From NCBI RefSeq assembly GCF_028826105.1, contig NZ_JAQGPL010000001.1:85001-149000 (forward strand): DNA of 64,000 nucleotides, written 5' to 3'. This DNA is from Paenibacillus humicola (GTDB lineage Bacteria > Bacillota > Bacilli > Paenibacillales > Paenibacillaceae). The notes under the pieces are model-generated. The model saw only the letters and a program-made list of their open reading frames with translations. It ran no database searches and had not been told where the DNA came from. Within the stretch, counting starts at the first letter, position 1, and each line of letters begins with the position of its first letter. Shown here one piece after another: positions 50,084 through 59,700 of the stretch. Both the position numbers and the translations under genes were made by a program.

Positions 50084-51262
50084 TTAATGGGGATCCCGCA
50101 GGGCGTGGTCGATCGCGAACGGCTCGCCGGACCAGGCCCGTTTGGCGGTCCAGGAGCCTTCGCCCTGCCAGAACGGGCTGGTGGGCGCGAGCCCGAGCGG
50201 CAGAAAAGCGGCGGCGCACAAATAAAGGCTGCCGGTCGAGATGTACCGCTCGCCGATTTCCGGCTGGCTGCCGCAGAAGCCGATCCGCAGCCATCCTTCC
50301 GCGTCGAAGGTGCCCGGCGCGCTCAGCGTACGGCGGATGACCGCGGTCAGCGCCGAGCGGACGCCGGCCGGCTCGAGCCCGCCCGGCAGCCGCTCGAGCA
50401 GCGCGATCTGCGCCAGCGCGTGAAAGGCGCCGCAGCGGTAGGCAAGCGAGCGGCCGATAGGCGGGAATGTGCCCTCGGGGGAGATCATCCGCTCCTGAAT
50501 TTCCGCATACCGGACGGCGCGCTCCATGACCGGCCCCGCCATCGCCTGCCAATCGGGCTCCTCTCCGCCGATGGCGCGCACGAGATCGACCAGCATCGGC
50601 TGGATGACGAAGCTGTTGTAGTAGTCGGCGCGGTAATGAGGACCGTCGCCGTAGGTGCCGTCGCCGCAGTACCACTGCTCGTGCTGCCGCAGCGCGTAAT
50701 CGATGCGCATCCGGTCCCAGTCCGGTTCCCCGGCGAGAAATAAAGCGGTTTCAATCACGGCGGCAAACAGCAGCCAGTTGTTGAAGCCCGGCTTGCGCGT
50801 GCGGGTCGCCTTCAGGGCGTGCACCGCGTTTCGTTTCACCCGTTCGTCCAGCTCGCCCCAGAGCGCCCGGGGAGCCCGGATAAGCGCGAGCGAGAGGAAC
50901 GCCGCGTCGACGATCGGCTGCCCGCCCTCCGTAAAATTCATGGCATCCGGGGACGCGGGATCGGTCGCGGCATCGATCGCTTCGCGGGCGAGCGCCGCGG
51001 CCCGCCGCCGCAGCTCCTCCTCGCGGCCGTCCAGCCCTTCCAGCTCGAGCCATGGCGCCATGCCGCAGAGCAGCCGCCCGAGCGCCTCGAGATGGGTATA
51101 GCTGCGCTGCCCGGGGTTCAGCGCTTCGACCGGCATCGCTTCCTTCAGCCGCCGCCTGGCCAAATTGCCGAGCACCGGGCTGCCGATCCGCCCGATCGTC
51201 TCCAGCCAATACATGCGGTCCCGGCGGCCGGGCTCGGCAGAGTTGTCCATGCTTTCTTCCAT
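50084..51262 (-). CDS. DUF2264 domain protein
   Basis: A 392-residue predicted soluble protein with an all-helical (alpha/alpha)-type fold: RSYTHLEALGRLLCGMAPWLE, FNNWLLFAAVIETALFLAG and YGDGPHYRADYYNSFVIQPM are DUF2264 signatures. The family occurs in polysaccharide-utilisation loci of plant- and gut-associated bacteria; the activity is not established. ATG 51262 follows GAAAGGTGGGCG; ATG 51250 is an alternative. It leads the two-gene operon with the heparinase-like gene. Confidence 0.85.
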   Translation of the reverse strand: MEESMDNSAEPGRRDRMYWLETIGRIGSPVLGNLARRRLKEAMPVEALNPGQRSYTHLEALGRLLCGMAPWLELEGLDGREEELRRRAAALAREAIDAATDPASPDAMNFTEGGQPIVDAAFLSLALIRAPRALWGELDERVKRNAVHALKATRTRKPGFNNWLLFAAVIETALFLAGEPDWDRMRIDYALRQHEQWYCGDGTYGDGPHYRADYYNSFVIQPMLVDLVRAIGGEEPDWQAMAGPVMERAVRYAEIQERMISPEGTFPPIGRSLAYRCGAFHALAQIALLERLPGGLEPAGVRSALTAVIRRTLSAPGTFDAEGWLRIGFCGSQPEIGERYISTGSLYLCAAAFLPLGLAPTSPFWQGEGSWTAKRAWSGEPFAIDHALRDPH

Positions 51263-51336
51263 GATTGACGCCCACCTTTCGCAAGCAGCTGCTTGTTTTT
51301 TCTTCAGTATACCTGCGCTGAAGGCGCAAACGAAAG

Positions 51337-51385
51337 TGAAAAAAAGCGCGCGAAGCCGATATCGGGTTCATCGGCTCCCCGCGCA
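51337..51385 (-). terminator. Terminator of the sigma/ABC operon
   Basis: On the minus strand GCGCGGGGAGCCGAT folds back on ATCGGCTTCGCGCGC and ends in TTTTTTT. Confidence 0.88.
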
Positions 51386-51391
51386 AACGTA

Positions 51392-52225
51392 TCATATATC
51401 TTTGCGGCCGAACGCCCGGCACCCCAGCAGCAGCAGCAGTGCCGCGTAACACGCCGCATACAGCAAAAAGGCGTTCGACGGCACAAACGCGAGCGAGAAC
51501 GGACCGAACTCGTTTGAAGCAGCCATCGGCAGGCTGTCGCCGCCGATCAGCTCGTACATGCACCGGTGGAAAACGGAATCGGTCGGCATGACCATCGAGA
51601 TCAGCAGCACGGTTTTTTCGATTGCCGACTGCGTCTTGGCTATGGGCAGACCTTGCAGCAGCCCGCCGAACATCGCGAAGCCGTAAACCAGGGCGACAAG
51701 GATGCCGTTGCCGAGCGTCGGCATATAAACCGATCCGAGCATCGTCGCCGTAAGGAGGAGCAGCGGAATCGCTTCGAATAACGCCCAGCCCTTCAGCACC
51801 ATCGTCGCTTCGAACGGGAAGCCGCCGTAAATCCCGATGATGGCCGTTACCGCCGCGAACAGCACGGTGGTGTAAAGCAGGAGCCAAACGGCGTGCCCGA
51901 GCCATTTGGCGGCGTAAATTTTCCAGCGCGGCTGCGGCCGGGCGAGAATCGCGAGCAGCACCCCGCTTTCCTGCTCCCCGGACACCGTTCCCATGCAGGC
52001 AAACAGCACGACGAACGCGGAGATGATCTGGGCAAAGAAAAGGCCGAGAAAAAGCAAAATGATTTGATCGGTGAGCCGTGCGGCCGCACTGACCTGGAAG
52101 GAAGAGACGGCTGCGTTGACGCCGAAGCCGTACAGGCCGAGAAAGAGCGCCGTCAGCACGACCGCGGCGTACAGCACCCGCTTGCGCAGCCATTCCTTGC
52201 CGGTCAACGCGATATATACGCTCAT
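51392..52225 (-). CDS. ABC-2 type permease of the sigma operon
   Basis: A 277-residue protein with six membrane helices (LYAAVVLTALFLGLYGFGV, ILLFLGLFFAQIISAFVVLF and others) and the segment SGEQESGVLLAILARPQPRW. It is equivalent in position and type to YxlG of the B. subtilis sigY operon. Its ATG (52225) overlaps the stop of the ATPase gene by four bases. Confidence 0.9.
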   Translation of the reverse strand: MSVYIALTGKEWLRKRVLYAAVVLTALFLGLYGFGVNAAVSSFQVSAAARLTDQIILLFLGLFFAQIISAFVVLFACMGTVSGEQESGVLLAILARPQPRWKIYAAKWLGHAVWLLLYTTVLFAAVTAIIGIYGGFPFEATMVLKGWALFEAIPLLLLTATMLGSVYMPTLGNGILVALVYGFAMFGGLLQGLPIAKTQSAIEKTVLLISMVMPTDSVFHRCMYELIGGDSLPMAASNEFGPFSLAFVPSNAFLLYAACYAALLLLLGCRAFGRKDI

Positions 52226-53184
52226 GCTTCGGCCCCCCTTTGCTGATGCTTGACGCTTCGGATAAACCAGCTTTCCAGATCGTCCGCGACCGGACCGGAT
52301 TCGTACAGCGTCAGTCCGCCGTGCACGAGCTCCGCACATATCCAACCGGCTTGTTCGCGGTCGGTGACGTGCGTGGTCAAGGCCGCGAAGCCGGCTTCAT
52401 CCGCTTCGGTGACGCGAAGCGCCGGCAGAAGCGGCGAAGCCGCCGCAAGCCGCTCGAGGGAATCGGGCAGCCAGCCGCCGACCGTGAACCGCCAGTTGGC
52501 CTCCGTCTGCAGCATCTCCCGCAGCGGACCGCAGGCCAGCAGCTCCCCTTCGTACAGAAAGGCAACCTCGTCGCACAGCTCCTGCACGTCCTCCAGCAGA
52601 TGGGTATTGAGAAAAACGGTGACGCCGTCCGCGCTGAGCCGCCGCAGCAGCTCCCGAATTTCGTAGCGCCCGACCGGGTCGAGCGCCGAAGCCGGCTCGT
52701 CCAGAATGACGAGCCGCGGATCCATGAGCAGCGCGCAGGCGAGCCCGAGCCGCTGCTGCATCCCTTTGGAGAAGCGGCCGACGCGCTGTCCGCCCTTGTC
52801 CGCAAGCCCGACGTCGGCGAGCTTCGCTTCGATCCGCCGCCGCCATTCCTGTGTACCCAGCTCGCGCCCGGAAACGCCGGCAAGACGGGCATGGAAGCGG
52901 AGCACCTCCGCGGCGGTCAGAAAGTCCTGAAAGCGGAACAGCTCGGGCAAATACCCGAGCTTTCGCCTTCCTTCCGCTCGGCCGAGCGGATAACCGAGCA
53001 TGCGGCCCGAGCCGGCTTCCGGCCGGTGCAGGCCGGCCAGCATTTTCACGAACGTGCTTTTGCCCGCGCCGTTCGGTCCGAGCAGGCCGAAGACGGAGCC
53101 TTCCCGGACGCGAAGCGTGATGTTGCGGCAGCCGCCGCGGCCGTTATACGTCTTGGTGAGCGCGTCCGTCTCGATCATCGTCAT
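52222..53184 (-). CDS. ABC transporter ATPase of the sigma operon
   Basis: A 320-residue ATPase: Walker A GPNGAGKSTF, signature FSKGMQQRLGLACAL, Walker B LVILDEPASALDP and H-loop FLNTHLLEDV. A C-terminal extension of about 100 residues follows, as in bacitracin/antibiotic-type exporters. It corresponds to YxlF. It overlaps both neighbours by four bases (ATGA), which indicates translational coupling. Confidence 0.93.
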   Translation of the reverse strand: MTMIETDALTKTYNGRGGCRNITLRVREGSVFGLLGPNGAGKSTFVKMLAGLHRPEAGSGRMLGYPLGRAEGRRKLGYLPELFRFQDFLTAAEVLRFHARLAGVSGRELGTQEWRRRIEAKLADVGLADKGGQRVGRFSKGMQQRLGLACALLMDPRLVILDEPASALDPVGRYEIRELLRRLSADGVTVFLNTHLLEDVQELCDEVAFLYEGELLACGPLREMLQTEANWRFTVGGWLPDSLERLAAASPLLPALRVTEADEAGFAALTTHVTDREQAGWICAELVHGGLTLYESGPVADDLESWFIRSVKHQQRGAEA

Positions 53185-54350
53185 TGCGGCAGCAGCTCTT
53201 TCGCTTTGGCGATAATCGCGTCGTCCGTCGGGAACGCGGCCGAATCGCCGCTCAGCATTGTAATTTGTCCGCCGTCCAGCCAGACCAGGAAGCGTTTATG
53301 ATCCTGACGCCCCAGAACGGCGTCGCGGCCGTCCAGCGAGATGTTTTCGGTCACGCCTTGTACGTTCGGAACCGGCAGCGTATTGCGCCAGTCGGCAATC
53401 GCCGCCAGCTTCGTGCGGATCGATTCCGGCAAAACCGGCAGCTCCAGCACCGCCTTGCGGATCGCATTCGCGTCAAGGCCATCCTCGACTGTCAGCTCCG
53501 GCGTGCCGAACTTGGCGATCTGCATTTGGCCTTGATCTTTGCCGGACGTCAGCGTGCCGTAGGCGCCGGCGGGAATGTCGACGGTGATCGTTTTGCCGTC
53601 GGCCTCCTTCGGCAGCAGGGCCGTCCCGCCGAGCAGCTTGATCATCCGGTTGACCGCGTCGACGTTCAGCTTCAGGTTCACCGTCGTTTCCGGCTTGTAC
53701 TGCAGCTTCGCCGCAGTGCCGGGCACCGGGAATCCGAGCAGCTTCGCGGCTTCGGCCGGCGTCACGTCGCGGGAAGGGCCGCCTCCCGTTTGCGAGATGG
53801 TGCCGTATTGGGCAAGGTTGAGCGTCTGGCCGTTCAAGCCGCCCTGGTCGAGCTTTTGAGCGAGGCTGCTGAAATCGGTGCCCGTCAAGTCGATGCCGAC
53901 CATGTGCTGAATGCGGAACGTCTGCATCATCGCGGCCAGCGCCCGGTCGCCGAGCGAGGTGGCGAGGAGGCCGTAGAGCACGGCGCCCGCCGCCGCGACG
54001 GCTCCCCATTTGCGCAGCCTCCGGACGAGGCGGCCCGTCTGCCCGGCGCTGCCGCTCCCGCGAAGCGAAGCCGCTCGACCGTTAGATCCTGCGAGCGCCA
54101 CCCCGGGGTCTTGTCCGCCGTTTTCGTTAAACATCCGCACTTCCTGCAGCCGCTTCTCTTTATCCATCGTCGATTGCTCCTCCTTCATAGAAAATGGCAC
54201 GCCGTCTTGTTCGGGCGGCTGTGCGGAAACGCTTGCCGCTTCCCATTTGCTCCAGTCATCCGGCGCACGTTCGTTTCGAATGCGCTCTTCGAATGTTTTC
54301 CAGGCGCGCGCCGTATCCCATTCCTCCGCTTTCGGTTTATTGGATGTCAC
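53181..54350 (-). CDS. Membrane-anchored putative anti-sigma or sensor protein
   Basis: A 389-residue protein encoded directly after the ECF sigma gene and overlapping it by 14 bp. Its N-terminal 110 residues are cytoplasmic and polar. One membrane helix (WGAVAAAGAVLYGLLATSLG, near 117-136) is followed by an extracellular domain with MQTFRIQHMVGIDLTGTDF and GQMQIAKFGTPELTVEDG. That layout and position suit an anti-sigma factor, but no ZAS or other known anti-sigma domain is recognised. Start could be shorter; ATG codons occur at residues 55 and 62. Confidence 0.7.
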   Translation of the reverse strand: MTSNKPKAEEWDTARAWKTFEERIRNERAPDDWSKWEAASVSAQPPEQDGVPFSMKEEQSTMDKEKRLQEVRMFNENGGQDPGVALAGSNGRAASLRGSGSAGQTGRLVRRLRKWGAVAAAGAVLYGLLATSLGDRALAAMMQTFRIQHMVGIDLTGTDFSSLAQKLDQGGLNGQTLNLAQYGTISQTGGGPSRDVTPAEAAKLLGFPVPGTAAKLQYKPETTVNLKLNVDAVNRMIKLLGGTALLPKEADGKTITVDIPAGAYGTLTSGKDQGQMQIAKFGTPELTVEDGLDANAIRKAVLELPVLPESIRTKLAAIADWRNTLPVPNVQGVTENISLDGRDAVLGRQDHKRFLVWLDGGQITMLSGDSAAFPTDDAIIAKAKELLPQ

Positions 54351-54870
54351 CGGCGATCTCCTCCTCCTGACCGTACTTTTTCCGGAATCGTCCGGCGGCC
54401 CGCGCCAGCAGCGGTCCGACGATTTTCGCGTTCACCCCGAGCCGCTCGGCAATTTCCTCGTAGCTGTAGCCTTCCTGGCGGAGCATCAAGGCGATGCGGT
54501 CCCGCTCGGACAGCTTTTGCAGCACGCGCCGGACGACGTCGCGTTCCCAGTTCAGAATGGCGATTTCTTCATTGGAAGGGTAGGACGCATGCGCATCCGC
54601 CGCCATTCGTTCCTGCTCCCGCTCCGTCAGCTGCTGCCTCGCCGACCGCTGCCGCATGTAATCGTAAGCGATTCGCATGCTTACCCGGTGCAGCCAGGCG
54701 CCGACGGAGCCGGGATCGTCAGGGGGCGAGCGGTACAGCCGCACGAACGTTTCCTGCGCCAAGTCCTCCGCGACGGCCCGGTCGCCGACCAGGGCGTGGA
54801 TTTTTCGGGCGACGGACGGATAATGCTGCTCGAACAACCGTCTGAAAGGTTCCGGTATCGTTTGACTCAC
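54337..54870 (-). CDS. ECF RNA polymerase sigma factor (SigY-like context)
   Basis: A 177-residue sigma-70 factor of the extracytoplasmic-function class. Region 2 reads FEQHYPSVARKIHALVGDRAVAEDLAQETFVRLY and region 4 reads LSERDRIALMLRQEGYSYEEIAERLGV. GTG 54870 follows AAAGGGGTG at good spacing; ATG 54891 is in frame but lies on that site. It is first in a four-gene operon with a membrane regulator and an ABC-2 exporter, as in sigY-yxlCDEFG of B. subtilis. A self-promoter could not be identified. Confidence 0.9.
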   Translation of the reverse strand: MSQTIPEPFRRLFEQHYPSVARKIHALVGDRAVAEDLAQETFVRLYRSPPDDPGSVGAWLHRVSMRIAYDYMRQRSARQQLTEREQERMAADAHASYPSNEEIAILNWERDVVRRVLQKLSERDRIALMLRQEGYSYEEIAERLGVNAKIVGPLLARAAGRFRKKYGQEEEIAGDIQ

Positions 54871-55028
54871 GGGCCGTTTCACCCCTTTCATGAAGTAAGA
54901 CGAATGACGCACGCGAGATATAGCACCTTTTCGAAAAAAAATCGGTCATGTTTTCATGTAATCGTTTTATACGGCCCGGACCGATTGACAGAACACATAT
55001 TCGCTGATAAACTCTCAAAGTCAAGGGG

Positions 55029-55056
55029 TTGACCTTTTTATTGCACATGATATTAA
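55029..55056 (+). promoter_or_regulatory. Promoter of the second multidrug MFS gene
   Basis: TTGACC (55029-55034), 16-bp spacer, TATTAA (55051-55056), 100 bp before the start. Confidence 0.55.
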
Positions 55057-55155
55057 CTGCGGGGAGATGAAGAGAAGAACGGGGCACACTACGAACTGCG
55101 CATCGGCATCGACTCGGATCGCTATATTTCAATTCAAGAAGGAAGGTTTATACGA

Positions 55156-56670
55156 ATGGATCGATTACGCACCAATACGAAGGGGACGGTTGCCGGGCTG
55201 CTGCTCGGCTTGTTCATGGCGGCGCTCGACCAGACGATCGTCTCGACGGCCATGCCGACCATCGTCGGCGAATTCGGCGATTACGCGAAGCTGGTCTGGG
55301 TATTCTCGGCCTACATGATCGCAAGCGTCGTGGCGACGCCGATCTTCGGCAAGCTGTCGGACATGTACGGGCGCAAACGATTTTTCATGCTGGGGCTCGG
55401 CGTATTTCTCCTTGGCTCCATCTTGTGCGGCACGGCGCAAAACATGACGGAGCTCATTCTGTTCCGCGCGCTTCAGGGCATCGGCGGCGGCGCGATCATG
55501 CCGCTTTGCTTCGCCGTCATTTTCGATATTTTTCCGCCGGAGCAGCGGGGCAAAATGAACGGCCTGTTCGGCGCGGTATTCGGCCTGTCGAGCGTATTCG
55601 GCCCGCTGGCGGGCGCGTATTTCACGGACAATATCAATTGGCGCTGGGTTTTCTATATCAACGTGCCGATCGGCATTGTTTCGTTCCTGCTGATTGCGCT
55701 GGCCTATAAAGAATCGAGCAGCAAAGTGAAGCAGATCATCGACTGGCTCGGCGTCGTCCTGCTGGCCGCAACGATCCTTTCGCTCATGTTCGCGCTCGAG
55801 CTGGGCGGGCGGACGTATGCGTGGGGCTCCTGGCAAATTCTCGGGCTGTTCGCCGCATTTGTCGTGCTGTTCGCGCTGTTCGTGATCGCGGAGCGCCGGG
55901 CGGCCAATCCGATCATCGCCTTGAAGCTGTTCAAAAACCGGGTGTTTACCGCAAGCCAGCTGTCAAGCTTCCTTTACGGGGCGATCCTGATCTCCGGCGC
56001 AACGTATATCCCGATCTTCGTGCAGGGGGTTTACGGCGGAACCGCCAGCTCGTCCGGACAGACGCTCACGCCGATGATGCTCGGCGTCGTCGCCAGCTCG
56101 ATGATCGGCGGCCGTTTCGTCGGCAAATTCCTGTTCCGCAACATCATGCTCGGTTCGGTGCTGCTGCTGATCGGTTCGCTCCTTCTGCTCGGAACGATCG
56201 ATGCCGACACGTCGCGCTGGATCGTGACCGTTTATATGATCCTCGTCGGTCTCGGCATCGGCGTCTCGTTCGTCGTGTTCAATATTGCGACGCTGCACGG
56301 CGTCAGCCCGCAGTATAAAGGCGCAGCCACGTCGATGATCGTCTTCTTCCGGACGATCGGCTCGGCGCTCGGGGTGACGGTGTTCGGGGTCATCCAGACG
56401 AACCGGCTGACGGACAACATCGCCAAGGTCATCCCGGATCCGGCGGCGGCGAAAAAATTCGGCGATCCCCAGGCGCTGCTGCAGCCGGAAGTACGCAAAG
56501 CGTTTCCGCCGGACGTGCTGCACAGCATGATCGCCGGGCTGGCCGACTCGATCGCTTTCATCTTCCAGTGGAGCGTCGTACTGCCCATTCTGGCCGGGCT
56601 GCTCGTGCTCATGATGGGGCGTGCGAACGTGCGCGGGAGCGCCGTCGATGCGCCGCGCAGCTTTGAATAG
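55156..56670 (+). CDS. MFS multidrug efflux protein, DHA2 (EmrB/QacA) family
   Basis: A 504-residue, 14-helix transporter starting MDRLRTNTKGTVAGLLLGLF, with AALDQTIVSTAMPTIVGEF, FGKLSDMYGRKRFFMLG and GGGAIMPLCFAVIFDIFPPE. It resembles B. subtilis MdrP/YusP-like pumps. It is a paralogue of 44565-46127. The ATG at 55156 follows AAGAAGGAAGG. Divergent from the sigma operon. Confidence 0.93.
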   Translation: MDRLRTNTKGTVAGLLLGLFMAALDQTIVSTAMPTIVGEFGDYAKLVWVFSAYMIASVVATPIFGKLSDMYGRKRFFMLGLGVFLLGSILCGTAQNMTELILFRALQGIGGGAIMPLCFAVIFDIFPPEQRGKMNGLFGAVFGLSSVFGPLAGAYFTDNINWRWVFYINVPIGIVSFLLIALAYKESSSKVKQIIDWLGVVLLAATILSLMFALELGGRTYAWGSWQILGLFAAFVVLFALFVIAERRAANPIIALKLFKNRVFTASQLSSFLYGAILISGATYIPIFVQGVYGGTASSSGQTLTPMMLGVVASSMIGGRFVGKFLFRNIMLGSVLLLIGSLLLLGTIDADTSRWIVTVYMILVGLGIGVSFVVFNIATLHGVSPQYKGAATSMIVFFRTIGSALGVTVFGVIQTNRLTDNIAKVIPDPAAAKKFGDPQALLQPEVRKAFPPDVLHSMIAGLADSIAFIFQWSVVLPILAGLLVLMMGRANVRGSAVDAPRSFE

Positions 56671-56718
56671 CCGGAGCTGCGGGGCGAAGGGTACAAGCCT
56701 AAAACTCGGATTGCAATT

Positions 56719-56761
56719 AAAAGAAGCCGTTCTTCGCGCCAGCGTCGAACGGCTTCTTTGC
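56719..56761. terminator. Bidirectional terminator between MFS and lhr genes
   Basis: AAGAAGCCGTTC pairs with GAACGGCTTCTT around a 15-nt loop; T and A tracts on either side suit convergent genes. Confidence 0.82.
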
Positions 56762-56798
56762 CGGTTCCGGGACCCGGCGGCGGCGGGCGGAACGGCGT

Positions 56799-59700
56799 TT
56801 ACTGCAGCGTGCTTGTCCACAGCACGAGCGCGCGGCTGTCGCGTTCGGCGCCGAGCGCGCGCAGCGCAGGTGCCGCTTCGGATTCGGCCGCTTCGAGGCC
56901 GTTCCAGCGCTCGATTTTAATTTTGGAGAGGCCCTGACGCCGCATCACGGCGCGGAATACCGTCTTCAGCAGCTCGGGCTCAAGCGGCTGCCGCCCGGCT
57001 GATTCGGCCGGGTCCGGGTCGCTCGACGCGTCGCTGTCCTTCACCTGAAGCGGCTCCGGCATCTCGGGGATTTCGACGATTTTACGGCCGTTGTTTTCGA
57101 TCCAGTAGCGCCAGCGTCCCCGGTGCAGGATCAAGTAGCTGCCGCTTTTGCGGGCGAAGCTCGCGCCGGGGGCATCGGGCCAGTCGGCAGCCAGGCCGAA
57201 CGGATTGGACGGGTCGGCGGCGGACAGCACCGTGACGGCGTCGGCATCCTGGCCGGGCAGCGGCTGGCGGACGCGCTCAAGCAGCTCGCGCCTGGCGAAC
57301 TGCAGCGTCTGCACCCCGCGGATAAGCATGCCCCGCGTGACGACGCCCCAGTGCTCCAGCTGCCGCAGCACCGGCAGCAGCTCATCCCAGGCGAACGGGG
57401 AGGCCGCGGCGACCAGCTCCTTCGAGACGATGCCGCAGCTGTCCAGCAGATGCTGCGTCCAATGGAGCGCCGATTCGGCGAGCTCTTCCGGCGCGGCATC
57501 CCTGCGCCTGTTTGTGGCGTACGCAGCCGGACCTTCGGCTGCTTTGCCCGCTGCGGAGCCGATCTCGGCCGCTTCGCCATCCCCGCGCGGCGGCGTTTCG
57601 GCCGCTGCAGCGCGGGCGGACGACGAGCCGTACGGCGCAGCCCCATCGCGCGCGGCGCCGTAGATCTGCGCGGAGCCGCGGGTAGGTCCGGCGGGCGCGT
57701 CCGGTTCGGCCAGCGTGCCCGTCCAATACCAGCGGCCGAGGCCGGAGCCGGTTTTGGCGAGCCGGCGGCCTTTGGTCAGCAGCTGCAGGCGCAGCGGGGC
57801 GAACTGGTCGTTCGAGACATGGCCTTCCCAGACCAGATCGAACAGCTCGGGCAGCAGCTCGGATGGCGTCCTGCCGGTGTCCCGGCCGAGCCGCGTCAGA
57901 AAGCTGGCGCCGCCTTCCCGCAGCAGCGCGAGCAGCTCCGGATGCTTCGTTTCTTTGCCGGCGGCCTGCTTCAGGTACGGAGTGTAGAGCGGCTTCGCGT
58001 CGGTGAGGAAAAAGGCGATTTTGCCCTCCTTCTCGCCCTCTTCCTTGCGGCCGATCCACAGCACCTCGCCCGATGCGCAGAGCAGGTCCAGCTCCTCCTT
58101 TCGGTAGCCGGAGAGCCGCGCCGGGAATACGATCGACTCCCAGTGCGAAGCGGGGAGGAAAAAGCCCTGCAGCTTCGCGATCACCTCGCGCAGTCCGTCG
58201 ATGCCGGCCAGCTGCGTGCCGCTCAGCGCATGCTGCAGCATCGACATCTGCGCGCACCACCGCACGGGATCGACCGGCTCCGCCAACTTGCGCGCCTGCT
58301 CCATGGACAGACGGATCAGCCGCCGGGCGACGCTGCGGCTCGACCAGATCCGCTCCCCCTCGTGCGCGGCGAAGGGCGCCTGCTCGATCCGGTCCTGCGC
58401 CAGCAGCACGTCGACGACGCGCTCCGCGTCCTGCTGCGAGAGGTCCGGATAGCGGCCGCGCAGCTCATCCTCGGTGAACGACAGGCGGCCTTCGGCGTAT
58501 CGCCCCGCCACGAAGGCGATTGCGCTCTCCGCTGCCGGGAACCGCGCGTACATCTCCGCTTCGTCCGCGCAAATCCATCGCGGCTCGGCCCCGAAACGGA
58601 GCAGGGCGAGACGCCCGGCGGACCGGAGCGACTCGGCCCAGCTCAAGGCCTCCGCGCCTGCGATCGCGGCGATTTCCCCGCCGCTCATATCGCCTCGCCG
58701 CTTAAGCAGCGCGGCCAGCTCGTCCGGCGATGCCGGAGTCCGGCCGCCGCCGGTGTCCAGGCGGCTCGCTTCCGCGGCCATCGCGGCGGGATCGATCGCG
58801 CCGGCGACCGTCTCGCTGCCGAACAGCTCCCGGGCCAGCGATTTGCTGACGCCGAGCAGCTGCAGCTGCGTCGCCTCGCTGAGCCCGTCTCCCTCGTACA
58901 GCTGCGTATTGGCATAATCGGCCAGAAACTGGACGGCAAACGGCGACGGGGCGTTCGTTTCCCGGACGGCGATTTCGATCTCGCCGCCCGATATCCGCTC
59001 CAGCAGCCGTTTCAAGCCGCCGGCGTCCAAATAGCTGTGCAGGCATTCGCGCATCGCCTCCTGAAGATACGGAAAATGCTCCGCGTACGGAAGCGACTGC
59101 TTCAACAGCTCTTCGCTCCGCAGCCGCTTCTGCCACATTGGGGTGCGGGTGAAGCTGCGCGACAGCAGGAGCGACGTCTCGGCGATGCGCCGGAACGCAA
59201 TCGCGAGCAGCGGGGAGCCGGATGCGGCTTCGGACAGCAGCGGCTCGGCGCTCTCCGGCGTGACCTGCCAGAGCGTCTGCAGCCAGGAGGCATCCCCGTC
59301 CGGCAGCACAAGCTCGATGCCGTTGTCCTTGGCGTTGCCGTAAGGCTTGTATGGGAGCAGCCGTTCGAACTGCCGCTCGATCGCCAGCAGCCACGTCCGG
59401 TTGATGCGCCGCCCGAACACGCTGTGAATAATGATGCGTGTCTGGTTCATCAAATCGCGGTAATGCTCGATCATGATCCGGCGGTCGGTCGGCAGCCCGA
59501 GCGCCCGGTGCTGCGCCGAGGCAAGCCCGATCAGCTCGGACGCCGCCAGCCGGTCGAGCCCGTACTCGGCATCCAGCCAATCTTCGGCGGCTTCCTCGCG
59601 CCCGCGCACCCGCAGCTCCTCGCCGGACGGGTTTACTGCCGCCAGATCGGGGGTCTTGAAGCGTTCCGCATCCGCGCCGGGCAGCCGGGAGTCCGGGCCG

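Noticed and set aside
53184..54845. 553-codon plus-strand frame opposite the putative anti-sigma gene
   Set aside because: Arg-rich antisense shadow. The minus-strand genes have overlapping starts and stops, ribosome binding sites and recognised domains.
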